From NCBI GenBank assembly GCA_947254465.1, contig CAMYEU010000005.1:1-21797 (forward strand): a DNA stretch of 21,797 nucleotides. The letters run 5' to 3'. The position numbers were made by a program, and so were the translations under genes. Positions 7,850 through 15,844 of this stretch are shown here, in pieces (positions within the stretch are counted from its first letter, which is position 1; each line of letters opens with the position of its first letter). A model generated the notes under the pieces. The model was not told where the DNA came from, did no database searches, and saw only the letters and a program-made list of their open reading frames with translations. Source of the DNA: an uncultured Gemella sp. Its GTDB lineage: Bacteria > Bacillota > Bacilli > Staphylococcales > Gemellaceae.

Positions 7850-8422
7850 TTAAGAATTGACTTTAACCATTGCTGGTCTGATTACTCTATCTTTTAGTTT
7901 ATAACCTTTTTGGAATGTATCCAAGATTACTCCGCTTTCTTTATCACTTTCTTCTCCTTGCATTACTGCATGGTGGAAGTTTGGATCGAACTGAGCATTT
8001 TCAGTTTCTACTAGTTCAACACCTTCTGATTTAAGAGCTGCTTGTAATCCTTCGTATACCATTTGCACACCTTTCAGAACTGTTTGTACTTCTTCATTAG
8101 TTGATTCAACTTGTAAAGCACGTTCTAGGTTATCCAAACTTGGTAAGATTTCTGTAATCACTTTTTGACTCTTATAAGCATTTATAGTGTCAATTTCTTG
8201 ATTTTTACGTCGTTTAAAGTTTTCAAACTCTGCATAAAGTCGTAAGTATTTGTCTTCTGACGCTTTTACTTCTTCTTGCAGTTTTTCAATTTGTTCTTGT
8301 AGTAATTCTTCTGCAGTTTTTTCAACTACTTCTTCTTTTAAATCTGTCGTTTCTTCAGTTTCAACAGTTTCTTCTGTTGTTACTTCTTCTTGTAGAGTTT
8401 CTTTTTGTTCTTCAGTAGCCAT
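7850..8422 (-). CDS. grpE: Nucleotide exchange factor GrpE
   Basis: 190 aa. A Glu/Thr-rich unstructured N-terminus (about 1-38) leads into the long dimerising coiled coil (EELLQEQIEKLQEEVKASED). Then comes the conserved YLRLYAEFENFKRR core, and the C-terminal beta domain with NFHHAVMQGEES and DTFQKGYKLKDRVIRPAMVKV. GrpE releases ADP from DnaK. AGGAGGT precedes the ATG. It starts 13 nt after the hrcA stop, so it is cotranscribed. Confidence 0.97.
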   Translation of the reverse strand: MATEEQKETLQEEVTTEETVETEETTDLKEEVVEKTAEELLQEQIEKLQEEVKASEDKYLRLYAEFENFKRRKNQEIDTINAYKSQKVITEILPSLDNLERALQVESTNEEVQTVLKGVQMVYEGLQAALKSEGVELVETENAQFDPNFHHAVMQGEESDKESGVILDTFQKGYKLKDRVIRPAMVKVNS

Positions 8423-8435
8423 CTCTACCTCCTAA

Positions 8436-9443
8436 TTATTTTAAATTATTATTTAAATTATCACGAACACAAGCTATAAGTGTCATGATTTTTGAATAGT
8501 CCATTCTCTTTGGTCCGAATACGGCTATTACACCTTGACCTTTAGATGTGTTATAACTACTAGACACTAATGAAAGATCATCTATATTCCCAAGCTTAAG
8601 CTCAGTTCCTATTTTAATAGATGGTTTGTCTGTTACTTCATTATTATCTAGAAGCTCGACTATCTTATCATCTTCTAAGAGCGATACTACTTCTTTTAAT
8701 TTTTCTACATTGTCTATATCGGGTTGCTTAAGTAAATTGTACTTACCCCCTAATGCTATAGTCTTTTTGATTTTATTCTGCAACAATCTATTTAAAGCGA
8801 CCACTATCATGTCGTAATTATTAACTTTGTCCTTTAAATATTTTTCTAACTCACCGTGAATCATTACGTGAGCTGTTGCCATATCCACATCATAGAAGTA
8901 ACTTTGTAGAAGTTTATTGATCTCCGCTATATCCTCTACAGTGAAATCCGCATCAAGTTTATAGTTTTGTTGGAATACTTCTCCTATGTTTGTTACTAAT
9001 ATAACGAGAATACTACGACTACTTAGAAGAATAACCTCTATCTTATTAATGCGCCTATCCGTTTTTGTCGGGGCTAATATGACCGCCGTACAATCCGTTA
9101 AGTCTGATAGAACTATTGCATTCTTTTCTAGATAGTTATTTTCCGATACTATATCACCAGCAGAGAGTTGTTTAAGTTTTTCATTCTCACTATTTGATAA
9201 TTCATAATCTTTTTTTATGTAATCTACATAATAGCGATAACCTTTTTCCGAAGGTACTCGACCTGATGAAATATGAGTCTTTTTAATCAACCCTTCTTTT
9301 TCTAATTTACTCATATCATTTCTTATCGTTGCCGAACTGAAATCAATATTTTGAGCAATTTGCTTAGAACCTACAGGTTGATTAGTCGTAATAAAATTTT
9401 CGACTATAGATTGAAGAATGAGTACTTGTCTATCTATTAACAT
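8436..9443 (-). CDS. hrcA: Heat-inducible transcription repressor HrcA
   Basis: 335 aa from ATG 9443. The N-terminal winged helix includes QPVGSKQIAQNIDFSSATIRNDMSKLEKEGLIKKTHISSG-like text, followed by RVPSEKGYRYYVDY, the HrcA hallmark. A GAF-like dimer domain follows, ending with the conserved GVIAVFGPKRMDYSK. HrcA binds CIRCE and needs GroEL to stay active, so chaperone shortage derepresses the operon. The ORF is open to GTG 9452 and ATG 9449, but AGGTG lies 6 nt before ATG 9443, and family members start M-L-x-D-R-Q. It is first in the operon and its own CIRCE is 30 nt upstream, giving autoregulation. Confidence 0.96.
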   Translation of the reverse strand: MLIDRQVLILQSIVENFITTNQPVGSKQIAQNIDFSSATIRNDMSKLEKEGLIKKTHISSGRVPSEKGYRYYVDYIKKDYELSNSENEKLKQLSAGDIVSENNYLEKNAIVLSDLTDCTAVILAPTKTDRRINKIEVILLSSRSILVILVTNIGEVFQQNYKLDADFTVEDIAEINKLLQSYFYDVDMATAHVMIHGELEKYLKDKVNNYDMIVVALNRLLQNKIKKTIALGGKYNLLKQPDIDNVEKLKEVVSLLEDDKIVELLDNNEVTDKPSIKIGTELKLGNIDDLSLVSSSYNTSKGQGVIAVFGPKRMDYSKIMTLIACVRDNLNNNLK

Positions 9444-9472
9444 CGTCATCACCTATTCTTCAATTTTGTGTT

Positions 9473-9499
9473 TTAGCACTCTAAGTATCTGACTGCTAA
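9473..9499. promoter_or_regulatory. CIRCE operator (HrcA binding site)
   Basis: TTAGCACTC-N9-GACTGCTAA, against the consensus TTAGCACTC-N9-GAGTGCTAA: one mismatch. It lies just downstream of the P1 -10 and 29 nt upstream of the hrcA start, the usual place for steric repression at the transcription start. Confidence 0.95.
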
Positions 9500-9510
9500 T
9501 CACATATATA

Positions 9511-9539
9511 ATAATATCATTAAGGTCAAAATAAGTCAA
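9511..9539 (-). promoter_or_regulatory. hrcA operon promoter P1 (sigma-A)
   Basis: On the minus strand, TTGACT (9539-9534), a 17-nt spacer and TATTAT (9516-9511). The predicted transcription start falls about at the edge of CIRCE. Confidence 0.75.
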
Positions 9540-9540
9540 T
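9524..9540 (+). promoter_or_regulatory. Imperfect CtsR-type box over the P1 -35
   Basis: GGTCAAA-ATA-AGTCAAT fits the CtsR heptad repeat RGTCAAA-NAN-RGTCAAA at 15 of 17 positions. It covers the whole P1 -35 hexamer, where binding would block RNA polymerase. Confidence 0.6.
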
Positions 9541-9557
9541 AGATTTTTTAAAATATT

Positions 9558-9574
9558 TTTGACTTTTTTTGACC
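9558..9574 (-). promoter_or_regulatory. CtsR operator
   Basis: The minus strand reads GGTCAAA-AAA-AGTCAAA, a full match to the CtsR heptad-repeat consensus RGTCAAA-NAN-RGTCAAA. It lies upstream of P1 and at the predicted start site of P2. Confidence 0.8.
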
Positions 9575-9578
9575 TTTT

Positions 9579-9608
9579 ATTTTACTATTCTTCTTAACCT
9601 TGATACAA
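9579..9608 (-). promoter_or_regulatory. Possible second hrcA operon promoter P2
   Basis: On the minus strand, TTGTAT (9608-9603), an 18-nt spacer and TAAAAT (9584-9579). Weaker than P1, but the perfect CtsR box sits directly at its expected start, which is the usual repressor arrangement. Confidence 0.4.
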
Positions 9609-9785
9609 TCGCATTTCTAAGAATAAATTTTTATGGGAAATTCAACTAATTCTTTCGTAGTATCGCTATACAAAATTAAAAATTAAATAATAATCTGTAG
9701 ATGAATCAACTTATAGCAAGAATTTCTAACCTAATTTCTAAATGTATATTTAATCAAAAAGTATTATAATTTGTTCCTACCTTCC
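9600..9785. other. Gene-free stretch between the hrcA and prfB promoters
   Basis: About 190 nt of AT-rich DNA beyond the heat-shock control region. I see no ORF with an RBS, no strong stem-loop and no further operator here. Confidence 0.5.
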
Positions 9786-9814
9786 TTGTATCTTCAGTAA
9801 AATTCTTGTATAAT
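9786..9814 (+). promoter_or_regulatory. prfB promoter (sigma-A)
   Basis: TTGTAT, a 17-nt spacer and consensus TATAAT (9809-9814), 34 nt ahead of the TTG start. Confidence 0.75.
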
Positions 9815-9848
9815 AAGTAAACGAAAGAAGTTAATAGAGGTAAAAATT

Positions 9849-10967
9849 TTGGAACTTATTGAACTTAGAAAAGAACTCGAAGAAATTAACAAAAGAATAA
9901 CGGAATTCAAAACTTCACTAAAAATAGAAGATAAAACTGAACGAGTTGCTGAAATTGAAAATATGATGCTTGAAGCTGACTTTTGGAATGATAGCGAAGC
10001 AGCTAGTCTACTAGTTACCGAATCAAAAAGTATAAAAAAAGAACTTGACGAATTTAGTGAAATGATAGACTATTTGGAACACTCTGAAGAGATGGTTGAA
10101 TTTCTAAAAGATGAAGATGATGAAGAAATTTATCAAGATTTACTAGAAACAGTAGTCAATCTAAAATCAAGTGTTGAAGATTTTAGCTTCAGATTATTAT
10201 TCTCAGAAGAATATGATAACAACACTGCTATACTTGAAATACATGCCGGTGCCGGTGGAACTGATGCAACAGACTGGTCAGAATTAATGTTACGTATGTA
10301 TGAGAGATTCTTCACAAAACAAGGATTAAAATACAGTTACTTAAACTATCAATCTGGCGATATCACTGGGGTTAAATCAGCAACTATAAAAATTGAAGGT
10401 GATTTTGCCTATGGTCTATTAAAAGGAGAAAAAGGTGTTCACCGAGTTGTACGTATCTCACCTTTTGATCCGTCTGGAAAAAGACATACATCTTTTGCTT
10501 CAATCGATGTAATTCCAGAATTCAATGAAGATGAAATCAATATAGAAATTAATAATGAAGATTTAAAAATTGATACTTACCGTGCTCAAGGAGCTGGTGG
10601 TCAGCATATTAATACTACTGACTCTGCCGTTCGTATCACTCACCTTCCTACTGGTATCGTCGTTCAATCACAATCTGAACGTAGCCAAATACAAAATAAA
10701 GATGCCGCAATGAAAAACTTAAAATCAAAACTTTATCAATTAGAAATAGAAGAAAAAGAGAAAGAATTAGCAGCGATTCGTGGTGAACAAAAAGATATTG
10801 GTTGGGGATCACAAATTCGTTCTTATGTATTTACTCCATATACAATGGTAAAAGATCACAGAACAAACTATGAAGTATCTACAGTAGATAAAGTAATGGA
10901 TGGAGAAATAATCGATTTTATCGATGCTTATCTACATTACAATATTAAAGAAAAAGAAGTACTATAG
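9849..10967 (+). CDS. prfB: Peptide chain release factor 2 (RF2), without programmed frameshift
   Basis: A 372-aa class I release factor that reads UGA and UAA. Visible signatures: the stop-codon-reading SPF tripeptide at 204-206 (RISPFDPSGKRHTSF), which marks RF2 rather than RF1, and the peptidyl-tRNA hydrolysis motif GGQ at 250-252 (AQGAGGQHINTT). It is cytoplasmic and acts in the ribosomal A site. The start is TTG at 9849 with GAGG 8 nt before it; the protein then begins MELIELRKELEEINKRI, collinear with Bacillus RF2. Codons 24-25 (9918-9923), where many bacteria have CUU-UGA and a +1 shift, read CTA-AAA here. The whole gene is one open frame. The usual upstream secA is absent. Confidence 0.96.
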   Translation: MELIELRKELEEINKRITEFKTSLKIEDKTERVAEIENMMLEADFWNDSEAASLLVTESKSIKKELDEFSEMIDYLEHSEEMVEFLKDEDDEEIYQDLLETVVNLKSSVEDFSFRLLFSEEYDNNTAILEIHAGAGGTDATDWSELMLRMYERFFTKQGLKYSYLNYQSGDITGVKSATIKIEGDFAYGLLKGEKGVHRVVRISPFDPSGKRHTSFASIDVIPEFNEDEINIEINNEDLKIDTYRAQGAGGQHINTTDSAVRITHLPTGIVVQSQSERSQIQNKDAAMKNLKSKLYQLEIEEKEKELAAIRGEQKDIGWGSQIRSYVFTPYTMVKDHRTNYEVSTVDKVMDGEIIDFIDAYLHYNIKEKEVL

Positions 10968-11010
10968 ATAAATACACGTAAGACACTTAAATTGTCTTAC
11001 GTGTATTTAT
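10968..11010. terminator. Bidirectional terminator between prfB and def
   Basis: An 18-bp perfect stem (10968-10985 with 10993-11010) has a 7-nt loop and T-rich flank TTTCT. It starts at the prfB stop and ends 14 nt before the def stop, so it serves both convergent genes. Confidence 0.88.
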
Positions 11011-11023
11011 TTCTATATTTAAA

Positions 11024-11578
11024 TTATAGTTTTTCGTATTCTGCCGGAACATCAAATGGATTTTCTTTATTAATGTGATCATAGAACATAACCCCATTTA
11101 AGTGATCAATTTCGTGTTGGAAACAAATTGCTGGTAAGTCTGTTAAAGTTAAAGTAACTTTCTCATCATTTTCATTATAACCAACTACTTTAATTTTTGA
11201 ATAACGAGGAACATATCCCTTAATATCTTTATCTACAGATAAGCATCCTTCTCCACCAGCTAAGTAACATTTTGCTGCTGAATTTGAGATGATTTTTGGA
11301 TTGTATAATGCATAAGAAACAGTATCTTCTGGGAACTCCTCATCTGGAATGTGCACAGCTATCATTCTTTTTGAAACGTTGATTTGCGGTGCAGCTAAAC
11401 CTATTCCAGGTTTTAGTCCTAATTTTTCTGCTTTTTCATCATCTTGAGATGCTATAACATATTCTAATAATCCACGTAAAATAGCTTTATCTTCGTCTGA
11501 GATAGGACTTTTTACTTCTTCGGCACGTGCTCTAAGTGTTGCATGTGGATCAATAATTATATCTTTAGTAGTAATCAA
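11024..11578 (-). CDS. def: Peptide deformylase
   Basis: A 184-aa type II (Gram-positive) deformylase, which removes the formyl group from nascent Met in the cytoplasm. The three metal/active-site motifs are intact: GIGLAAPQ at 58-65, EGCLS at 110-114 (C112 ligand) and QHEIDHLNG around 154-162 (H155, E156, H159). Length and the long N-terminal region before motif 1 match the DefB/YkrB class. Start is TTG at 11578-11576 with AAAGGAG 7 nt upstream; no better start lies near. It is monocistronic. Confidence 0.96.
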   Translation of the reverse strand: MITTKDIIIDPHATLRARAEEVKSPISDEDKAILRGLLEYVIASQDDEKAEKLGLKPGIGLAAPQINVSKRMIAVHIPDEEFPEDTVSYALYNPKIISNSAAKCYLAGGEGCLSVDKDIKGYVPRYSKIKVVGYNENDEKVTLTLTDLPAICFQHEIDHLNGVMFYDHINKENPFDVPAEYEKL

Positions 11579-11631
11579 ATCTTTTCTCCTTTATTTCTAA
11601 TTATTTATTACGGTATCTTCGTACATACATA

Positions 11632-11660
11632 ATTATTTCATAAATACAACAGAATGTCAA
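11632..11660 (-). promoter_or_regulatory. def promoter (sigma-A)
   Basis: On the minus strand, perfect TTGACA (11660-11655), a 17-nt spacer and AATAAT (11637-11632). The -35 is the second of two abutting heptamers TTTGACC-TTTGACA. It also forms the left arm of an inverted repeat (11651-11659 with 11679-11687). Confidence 0.75.
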
Positions 11661-11761
11661 AGGTCAAAGTTTCCTAACTGACATTTTTTTAAGAGTTTTA
11701 TTTTACATAAAATATCCCTTTAATTTTCTATCTTTATTTTTGAATTTTCTGAAAGTTATTT

Positions 11762-11790
11762 TTGTATTTTTATTTATTTCGTGTTATCAT
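11762..11790 (+). promoter_or_regulatory. Promoter of the M3 peptidase gene
   Basis: TTGTAT, a 17-nt spacer and TATCAT preceded by TGT (extended -10), 46 nt before the ATG. Confidence 0.6.
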
Positions 11791-11836
11791 AGTATTATTG
11801 ATAATTTATAAACAAAAATTTTTAGGAGGGTGAATT

Positions 11837-13528
11837 ATGACTTTTGAAAATTACCAATATACAAGACCAAATACAGATCAATTAAAAGAACAATTAGCAG
11901 CATTAGTGGAAAGACTAAACTCTGCAAATACCGCTAAAGAGACACTAGAAATTTTCAACGAATATAATGAACTTCGTGATAACGTAAGTACAATGGCACA
12001 ATTATCAGAAATTCGTGTAACAATTGACACTACTGATAAATTCTATGAAGCTGAACAAGAATTCTGGGATGAGTTTGGCCCTGAGTTAGACTCTCTATAC
12101 AGCAAATTTGACGAAGCAATATTCAATTCAAAATTCAAAGAAGAACTAAAAAAAGAAATTGGGGAACATTACTTCAATCTTATCGAAACTTCTCTAAAAG
12201 TATTTAGCGATGAAATCATTGAAGATTTAAAAGAAGAAAACAAACTTTCTTCAGAATACACTAAACTAACTTCAAGTGCTAAAATTCCATTTGATGGTGG
12301 TGAACACAACCTAAGCGGTATGGCTAAATACACACAAGATGCTAACCGTGAGACTCGTCTATTAGCAAACCAAGCTGTAGCTAGATTCTTTAAAGAAAAC
12401 TTAGAACAATACGATAGCATTTATGACCGTATGATTAAAGTTCGTACTCGTATTGCGAAAAAACTTGGATTTGATAACTTTGTAGAGGTTGCTTACCTAC
12501 GCTTACGTAGAACAGACTACAATGCAAAAGACGTCGCAAACTACAGAAAACAAATTTTTGAGGAAATCGTACCTGTTGTTGAAGAACTTAAAAAAGCTCA
12601 AGCTAATCGTCTAGGACTTGAAAAACTTTCATTCCACGATGAAGGTGTAACATTCAAATCAGGTAATCCTACTCCAAAAGGAGATCGTCCAACACTTGTT
12701 GATTATGCAAAAACAATGTATAAAGAATTATCACCTGAGACTGATGAATTCTTCACATTTATGACTGAAAATAACTTATTAGACTTAGACACAAAACCAG
12801 GAAAAGCTGGTGGTGGTTACTGTACATTTATTCCAAATTACAAAGCACCGTTTATCTTCGCTAACTTTAACCAAACACCTCATGATGTTACAGTTCTAAC
12901 TCACGAAGCTGGACATGCTTTCCAAGTTTTCCAAAGTAGACATCATATGCCAGATTATGTTTGGCCAACATACGAAGCTTGCGAAATTCACTCAATGAGT
13001 ATGGAATTTTTAACTTGGCCTTGGATGAACTTATTCTTCCAAGATGAAACAGAAAAATTCAAATACTATCACATGGCAACATCAATCAAATTCTTACCAT
13101 ATGGTGTAACAGTTGATGAATTCCAACATGAAGTATATGAAAATCCGGAATTAACTCCAAAAGAGCGTCGTATGAAATGGTTAGAAATCGAAAGAAAATA
13201 CTTACCATCTCGTTATTACGAAGAGATTCCAGAACTTGATGAAGGTCTATTCTTCTATAGACAAGGTCACTTATTCAGTGTCCCATTCTACTACATCGAC
13301 TACACACTAGCTCAAGTTTGTGCATTCCAATTCTGGAAAAAAGCTAACGAAAATAGAAAAAAAGCATGGAAAGAATACCTACACCTATGTAAACTTGGTG
13401 GAACTAAACCATTCTTAGAGTTAGTTAAAGAAGCTAACTTAGAAAATCCATTCGAAGATGGAACTATTTCTAATATTGTTCCAGAACTTAGAAAATACAT
13501 TGACTCTGTCGATGCAACAAAATTCTAG
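11837..13528 (+). CDS. M3 family oligoendopeptidase (zinc metallopeptidase)
   Basis: A 563-aa thimet/PepF-type metallopeptidase that degrades cytosolic oligopeptides. The zinc site is THEAGHAFQ, with H356, E357 and H360. The third ligand is likely E383 in YEACEIHSMSMEFL. The PGKAGGGYCTFIPNYKAPFIF stretch at about 321-341, and FRQG/YRQGHLFSVPFYYIDY-type substrate-lining residues near the C-terminus, are typical of the family. At 563 residues it is shorter than classical PepF (about 600) and best fits the M3 subgroup distinct from PepF. A strong AGGAGGGTGA precedes the ATG. It is expressed from its own promoter, and a weak hairpin separates it from the HAD gene. Confidence 0.93.
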   Translation: MTFENYQYTRPNTDQLKEQLAALVERLNSANTAKETLEIFNEYNELRDNVSTMAQLSEIRVTIDTTDKFYEAEQEFWDEFGPELDSLYSKFDEAIFNSKFKEELKKEIGEHYFNLIETSLKVFSDEIIEDLKEENKLSSEYTKLTSSAKIPFDGGEHNLSGMAKYTQDANRETRLLANQAVARFFKENLEQYDSIYDRMIKVRTRIAKKLGFDNFVEVAYLRLRRTDYNAKDVANYRKQIFEEIVPVVEELKKAQANRLGLEKLSFHDEGVTFKSGNPTPKGDRPTLVDYAKTMYKELSPETDEFFTFMTENNLLDLDTKPGKAGGGYCTFIPNYKAPFIFANFNQTPHDVTVLTHEAGHAFQVFQSRHHMPDYVWPTYEACEIHSMSMEFLTWPWMNLFFQDETEKFKYYHMATSIKFLPYGVTVDEFQHEVYENPELTPKERRMKWLEIERKYLPSRYYEEIPELDEGLFFYRQGHLFSVPFYYIDYTLAQVCAFQFWKKANENRKKAWKEYLHLCKLGGTKPFLELVKEANLENPFEDGTISNIVPELRKYIDSVDATKF

Positions 13529-13532
13529 TAAC

Positions 13533-13561
13533 GTTAAAGGCGAGTAAATCTCGTCTTTAAC
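13533..13561 (+). terminator. Weak terminator after the M3 peptidase gene
   Basis: A 12-bp stem with one G-U pair (13533-13544 with 13550-13561) and a 5-nt loop begins 4 nt after the stop. Only a broken T-run follows, so read-through into the HAD gene is likely. Confidence 0.6.
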
Positions 13562-13600
13562 TTTATAGAAATAAATTTTTTAATATTAGGAGGATAAAAT

Positions 13601-14335
13601 ATGAAAGAAAAAAAGATAGCAGCATTTTTTGATATTGATGGAACTCTTTATAGAGATTCTCTAATGACAGAACATTTTAAAAAATTAATAAAATACGAAG
13701 TTGTAGACGAAAAATATTGGCTAAACGGTGTAAAAGATAGTTACATTAACTGGGATAAGAGATTCGAAGACTACGATAACTACCTATTTGGCGTTTCTGA
13801 AGCTTATGTACAAGCAATAACAGGTCTTCATAAAAAATATATTGACTTCGCGACTGAACAAGTAATGAAACTTAAAGCAGATCGCGTTTATAAATTCACA
13901 CGAGATATTATAGAAAAACACAAGAAAAATGGACATCTTATCATCTTCATTTCAGGAAGTCCTGACTACCTTGTAGAAGCGATGGGTAAAAAGCATCATG
14001 CATTTTTAGCTATAGGTAGTAAATATATTATAGAAGATGAAAAATTCACAGGTGAAGTAGTTCCAATGTGGGACGCAGATAGTAAAAATAAAACTATCGA
14101 TAGATTAGTTGAAGAATACAATATTGATCTTAATCAATCTTTCGCATATGGAGATACCAATGGTGATTACAACATGTTAAGACGTGTTGGAAATCCGGTA
14201 GCCATGAACCCGAGTCGTGAATTACTAAGTAAAATCAAAGAAAATCCAGAACTATCTGAAAAAGCTACTATTCTTATTGAACGTAAAGACGTTATTTATA
14301 AAACAAAAGCTAATATAGATATTGTAGAAATATAA
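13601..14335 (+). CDS. HAD-IB family phosphatase
   Basis: A 244-aa haloacid dehalogenase superfamily, subfamily IB (SerB-like) hydrolase. Motif I is DIDGT at 11-15 (nucleophile D11, acid D13). Motif II is FISGS at 116-120. Motif III Lys is in SKNKTIDRLV (about 162-164). Motif IV is AYGDTNGDYNML (GDTNGD 184-189). A helical cap lies between motifs I and II. It is cytosolic and Mg2+-dependent; the substrate is unknown. AGGAGG lies 7 nt ahead of the ATG. It may be cotranscribed with the M3 peptidase gene. Confidence 0.88.
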   Translation: MKEKKIAAFFDIDGTLYRDSLMTEHFKKLIKYEVVDEKYWLNGVKDSYINWDKRFEDYDNYLFGVSEAYVQAITGLHKKYIDFATEQVMKLKADRVYKFTRDIIEKHKKNGHLIIFISGSPDYLVEAMGKKHHAFLAIGSKYIIEDEKFTGEVVPMWDADSKNKTIDRLVEEYNIDLNQSFAYGDTNGDYNMLRRVGNPVAMNPSRELLSKIKENPELSEKATILIERKDVIYKTKANIDIVEI

Positions 14336-14341
14336 AATAAA

Positions 14342-14382
14342 ACTCAAGGTAATTGACTTTATGTCATACCTTGAGTCTTTTT
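14342..14382. terminator. Bidirectional terminator closing the HAD gene and the accessory cassette
   Basis: A 10-bp perfect stem (14342-14351, ACTCAAGGTA, with 14367-14376) has an inner TGAC/GTCA helix, followed by CTTTTT on plus and TTTTATTTTAT on minus. It stands between the HAD stop and the stop of the 312-aa gene. Confidence 0.88.
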
Positions 14383-14389
14383 ATTAATT

Positions 14390-15328
14390 CTATGTATTGT
14401 ATAGGAATTCAGAACCTTCTTCACTATTAAGATTAACTCCAGAAACCAATCTATTTCCTACTTTTTTATAAAGCTGAGGTTGAGTGGTAAAAGTTATCTT
14501 ACTTCCATCTTCCTTAATAAGTTTGAAGCTCTTACCATTTACAGACCATTCAATTGATTCCCCATTATATTTTTTTAGAAGATATCCTTTATATCGATTA
14601 ACAAGATCCGAGCTCATTTTTCTCGCTCCTTCTTCACTTGTTGCCCCACCTATTCCTTGAGCATCTGCAGGCAATGAATTACTGTCATTTAATAACGCAG
14701 GATTCGGCCCACCTAATTCGACATCAGATCTTTTTTTCTTACGTTCAAACTCTCTTGCTTTTTCGGCAAGTTCCTTAGCCTTTTGTGCCGCTTCCTGGGC
14801 TTTATCATAAAGTTTATTACCCACATCACTTAACAATTGTTTTAAACTATTATTATTGAATTTATATTTTTCTAATATTTGAGAAAGATTCTTGTTAAAG
14901 TTCACATCTAGTTTAATATTTTTTATCTCTTCTTCTGCTCTCTTATAATTTTCAATATCAGAATTTAACCAATTTATAGCGGCTGAAAAGTTTGAATTTG
15001 TATCAAGTTTCTTAGCTCTATCTAGACTATCTTTTGCTTCATCAACCTTTTTGTCATTTAAACTAATAGAAGTATTTCTAACCTCTTTTGCAACTTTAAT
15101 ATCAGTTTTGATAGTAGGAATAACCTTTTGAGCAACATCAGTAGTTAGAGTCTCCAAGCCTTTTGCTCCAGCTTCGAAATCGTGACTGATATTAATCATA
15201 TCAACATATTTTTGATACTCTTCTTTTACCTTCTTATCTTTTCCACTACCAAACATAAAATAGTAAGCTGTAGCACAAATGATAAGTGTAACAATAACAC
15301 TTGAAAATATAGCAATACTTTTTTTCAT
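14390..15328 (-). CDS. Membrane-anchored coiled-coil protein of unknown function (312 aa)
   Basis: I recognise no family. Lys2-Lys3 and a hydrophobic helix at about 5-26 make an uncleaved signal anchor; the rest should be outside the cell. Residues 80-200 are helical, with heptad-like spacing. The stretch 173-200 (YDKAQEAAQKAKELAEKARE) is an Ala/Lys/Glu coiled coil ending in a basic cluster (KKKR). A Gly/Pro/Asn linker (205-230) leads to a small C-terminal beta-rich domain (about 240-312). A GAGGAG lies 8 nt before the ATG. It is last in the accessory minus-strand run and may be an unrelated chromosomal gene read from its own promoter. Its design (short anchor, long extracellular helical part) resembles the 351-aa protein at 2329-3384, but I see no clear homology. 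Confidence 0.72.
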   Translation of the reverse strand: MKKSIAIFSSVIVTLIICATAYYFMFGSGKDKKVKEEYQKYVDMINISHDFEAGAKGLETLTTDVAQKVIPTIKTDIKVAKEVRNTSISLNDKKVDEAKDSLDRAKKLDTNSNFSAAINWLNSDIENYKRAEEEIKNIKLDVNFNKNLSQILEKYKFNNNSLKQLLSDVGNKLYDKAQEAAQKAKELAEKAREFERKKKRSDVELGGPNPALLNDSNSLPADAQGIGGATSEEGARKMSSDLVNRYKGYLLKKYNGESIEWSVNGKSFKLIKEDGSKITFTTQPQLYKKVGNRLVSGVNLNSEEGSEFLYNT

Positions 15329-15415
15329 ATATATTCTCCTCTAATATAAAATATCCCAATTCTGTGGTTTATAAAATTATTATCTCATAGAAAATCATAT
15401 TTTACTAGAAGTAAA

Positions 15416-15838
15416 TTAACATACAATATTTTTATATAAGTTTGATAATATCTTATATTGCTCTAGATATGCAGAAAATTTTAATTCATATACTCTTCCC
15501 TTATTAAAATATTTAATAGTACATTCTTTTTTATTATGATTATAATCTAGCCCTACAATATTTTTGTAGTATATCTTATAACCAAAAAACTTATAAAACC
15601 TTTTTATAGAGAAAATTTTTAAGTACTCTTCCCTAAAATATATATCACAATCATAACTAAATGACAGTCGATAATTAACTCTATCTAAAATTGATAAGTC
15701 TCTTCCTTTAAAAAATTTATTTATCTCATTTCTAATTTTAGAAATATTAGAATTATACTTTTTTAGATAATAATCAAAATCCGCTGTTAAAAGTATCCTT
15801 TCTACATTAGTTAAAGTAGTAAAATTAATTGTATCCAT
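15416..15838 (-). CDS. Unknown 140-aa protein with sequestered Shine-Dalgarno
   Basis: I recognise no family. It is rich in Tyr, Phe, Lys and Asn, with no signal peptide or membrane helix. The N-terminal half reads as helices (LTNVERILLTADFDYYLKK). The C-terminal half alternates short strands and turns before a final helix (YLEQYKILSNLYKNI), which would suit a PH-like fold, but that is only an impression. GGAGG at 15847-15851 is well spaced (8 nt) from the ATG, and lies in the 3' arm of a stable hairpin. It stands 113 nt downstream of the AAA+ gene. Confidence 0.68.
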   Translation of the reverse strand: MDTINFTTLTNVERILLTADFDYYLKKYNSNISKIRNEINKFFKGRDLSILDRVNYRLSFSYDCDIYFREEYLKIFSIKRFYKFFGYKIYYKNIVGLDYNHNKKECTIKYFNKGRVYELKFSAYLEQYKILSNLYKNIVC

Positions 15839-15844
15839 ATAAAA

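Noticed and set aside
9444..9452. GTG or ATG at 9452/9449 as hrcA start
   Set aside because: AGGTG overlaps or touches these codons and is properly spaced only for ATG 9443, which gives the family's usual N-terminus.
11653..11667. CtsR operator before def
   Set aside because: The two GTCAAA units abut with a 7-nt period; CtsR needs heptads separated by 3 nt.
11651..11690. Plus-strand intrinsic terminator in the def upstream region
   Set aside because: A stem plus T-run is present, but nothing on the plus strand needs terminating there (prfB ends at the strong terminator at 10968-11010). The left arm is the def -35.
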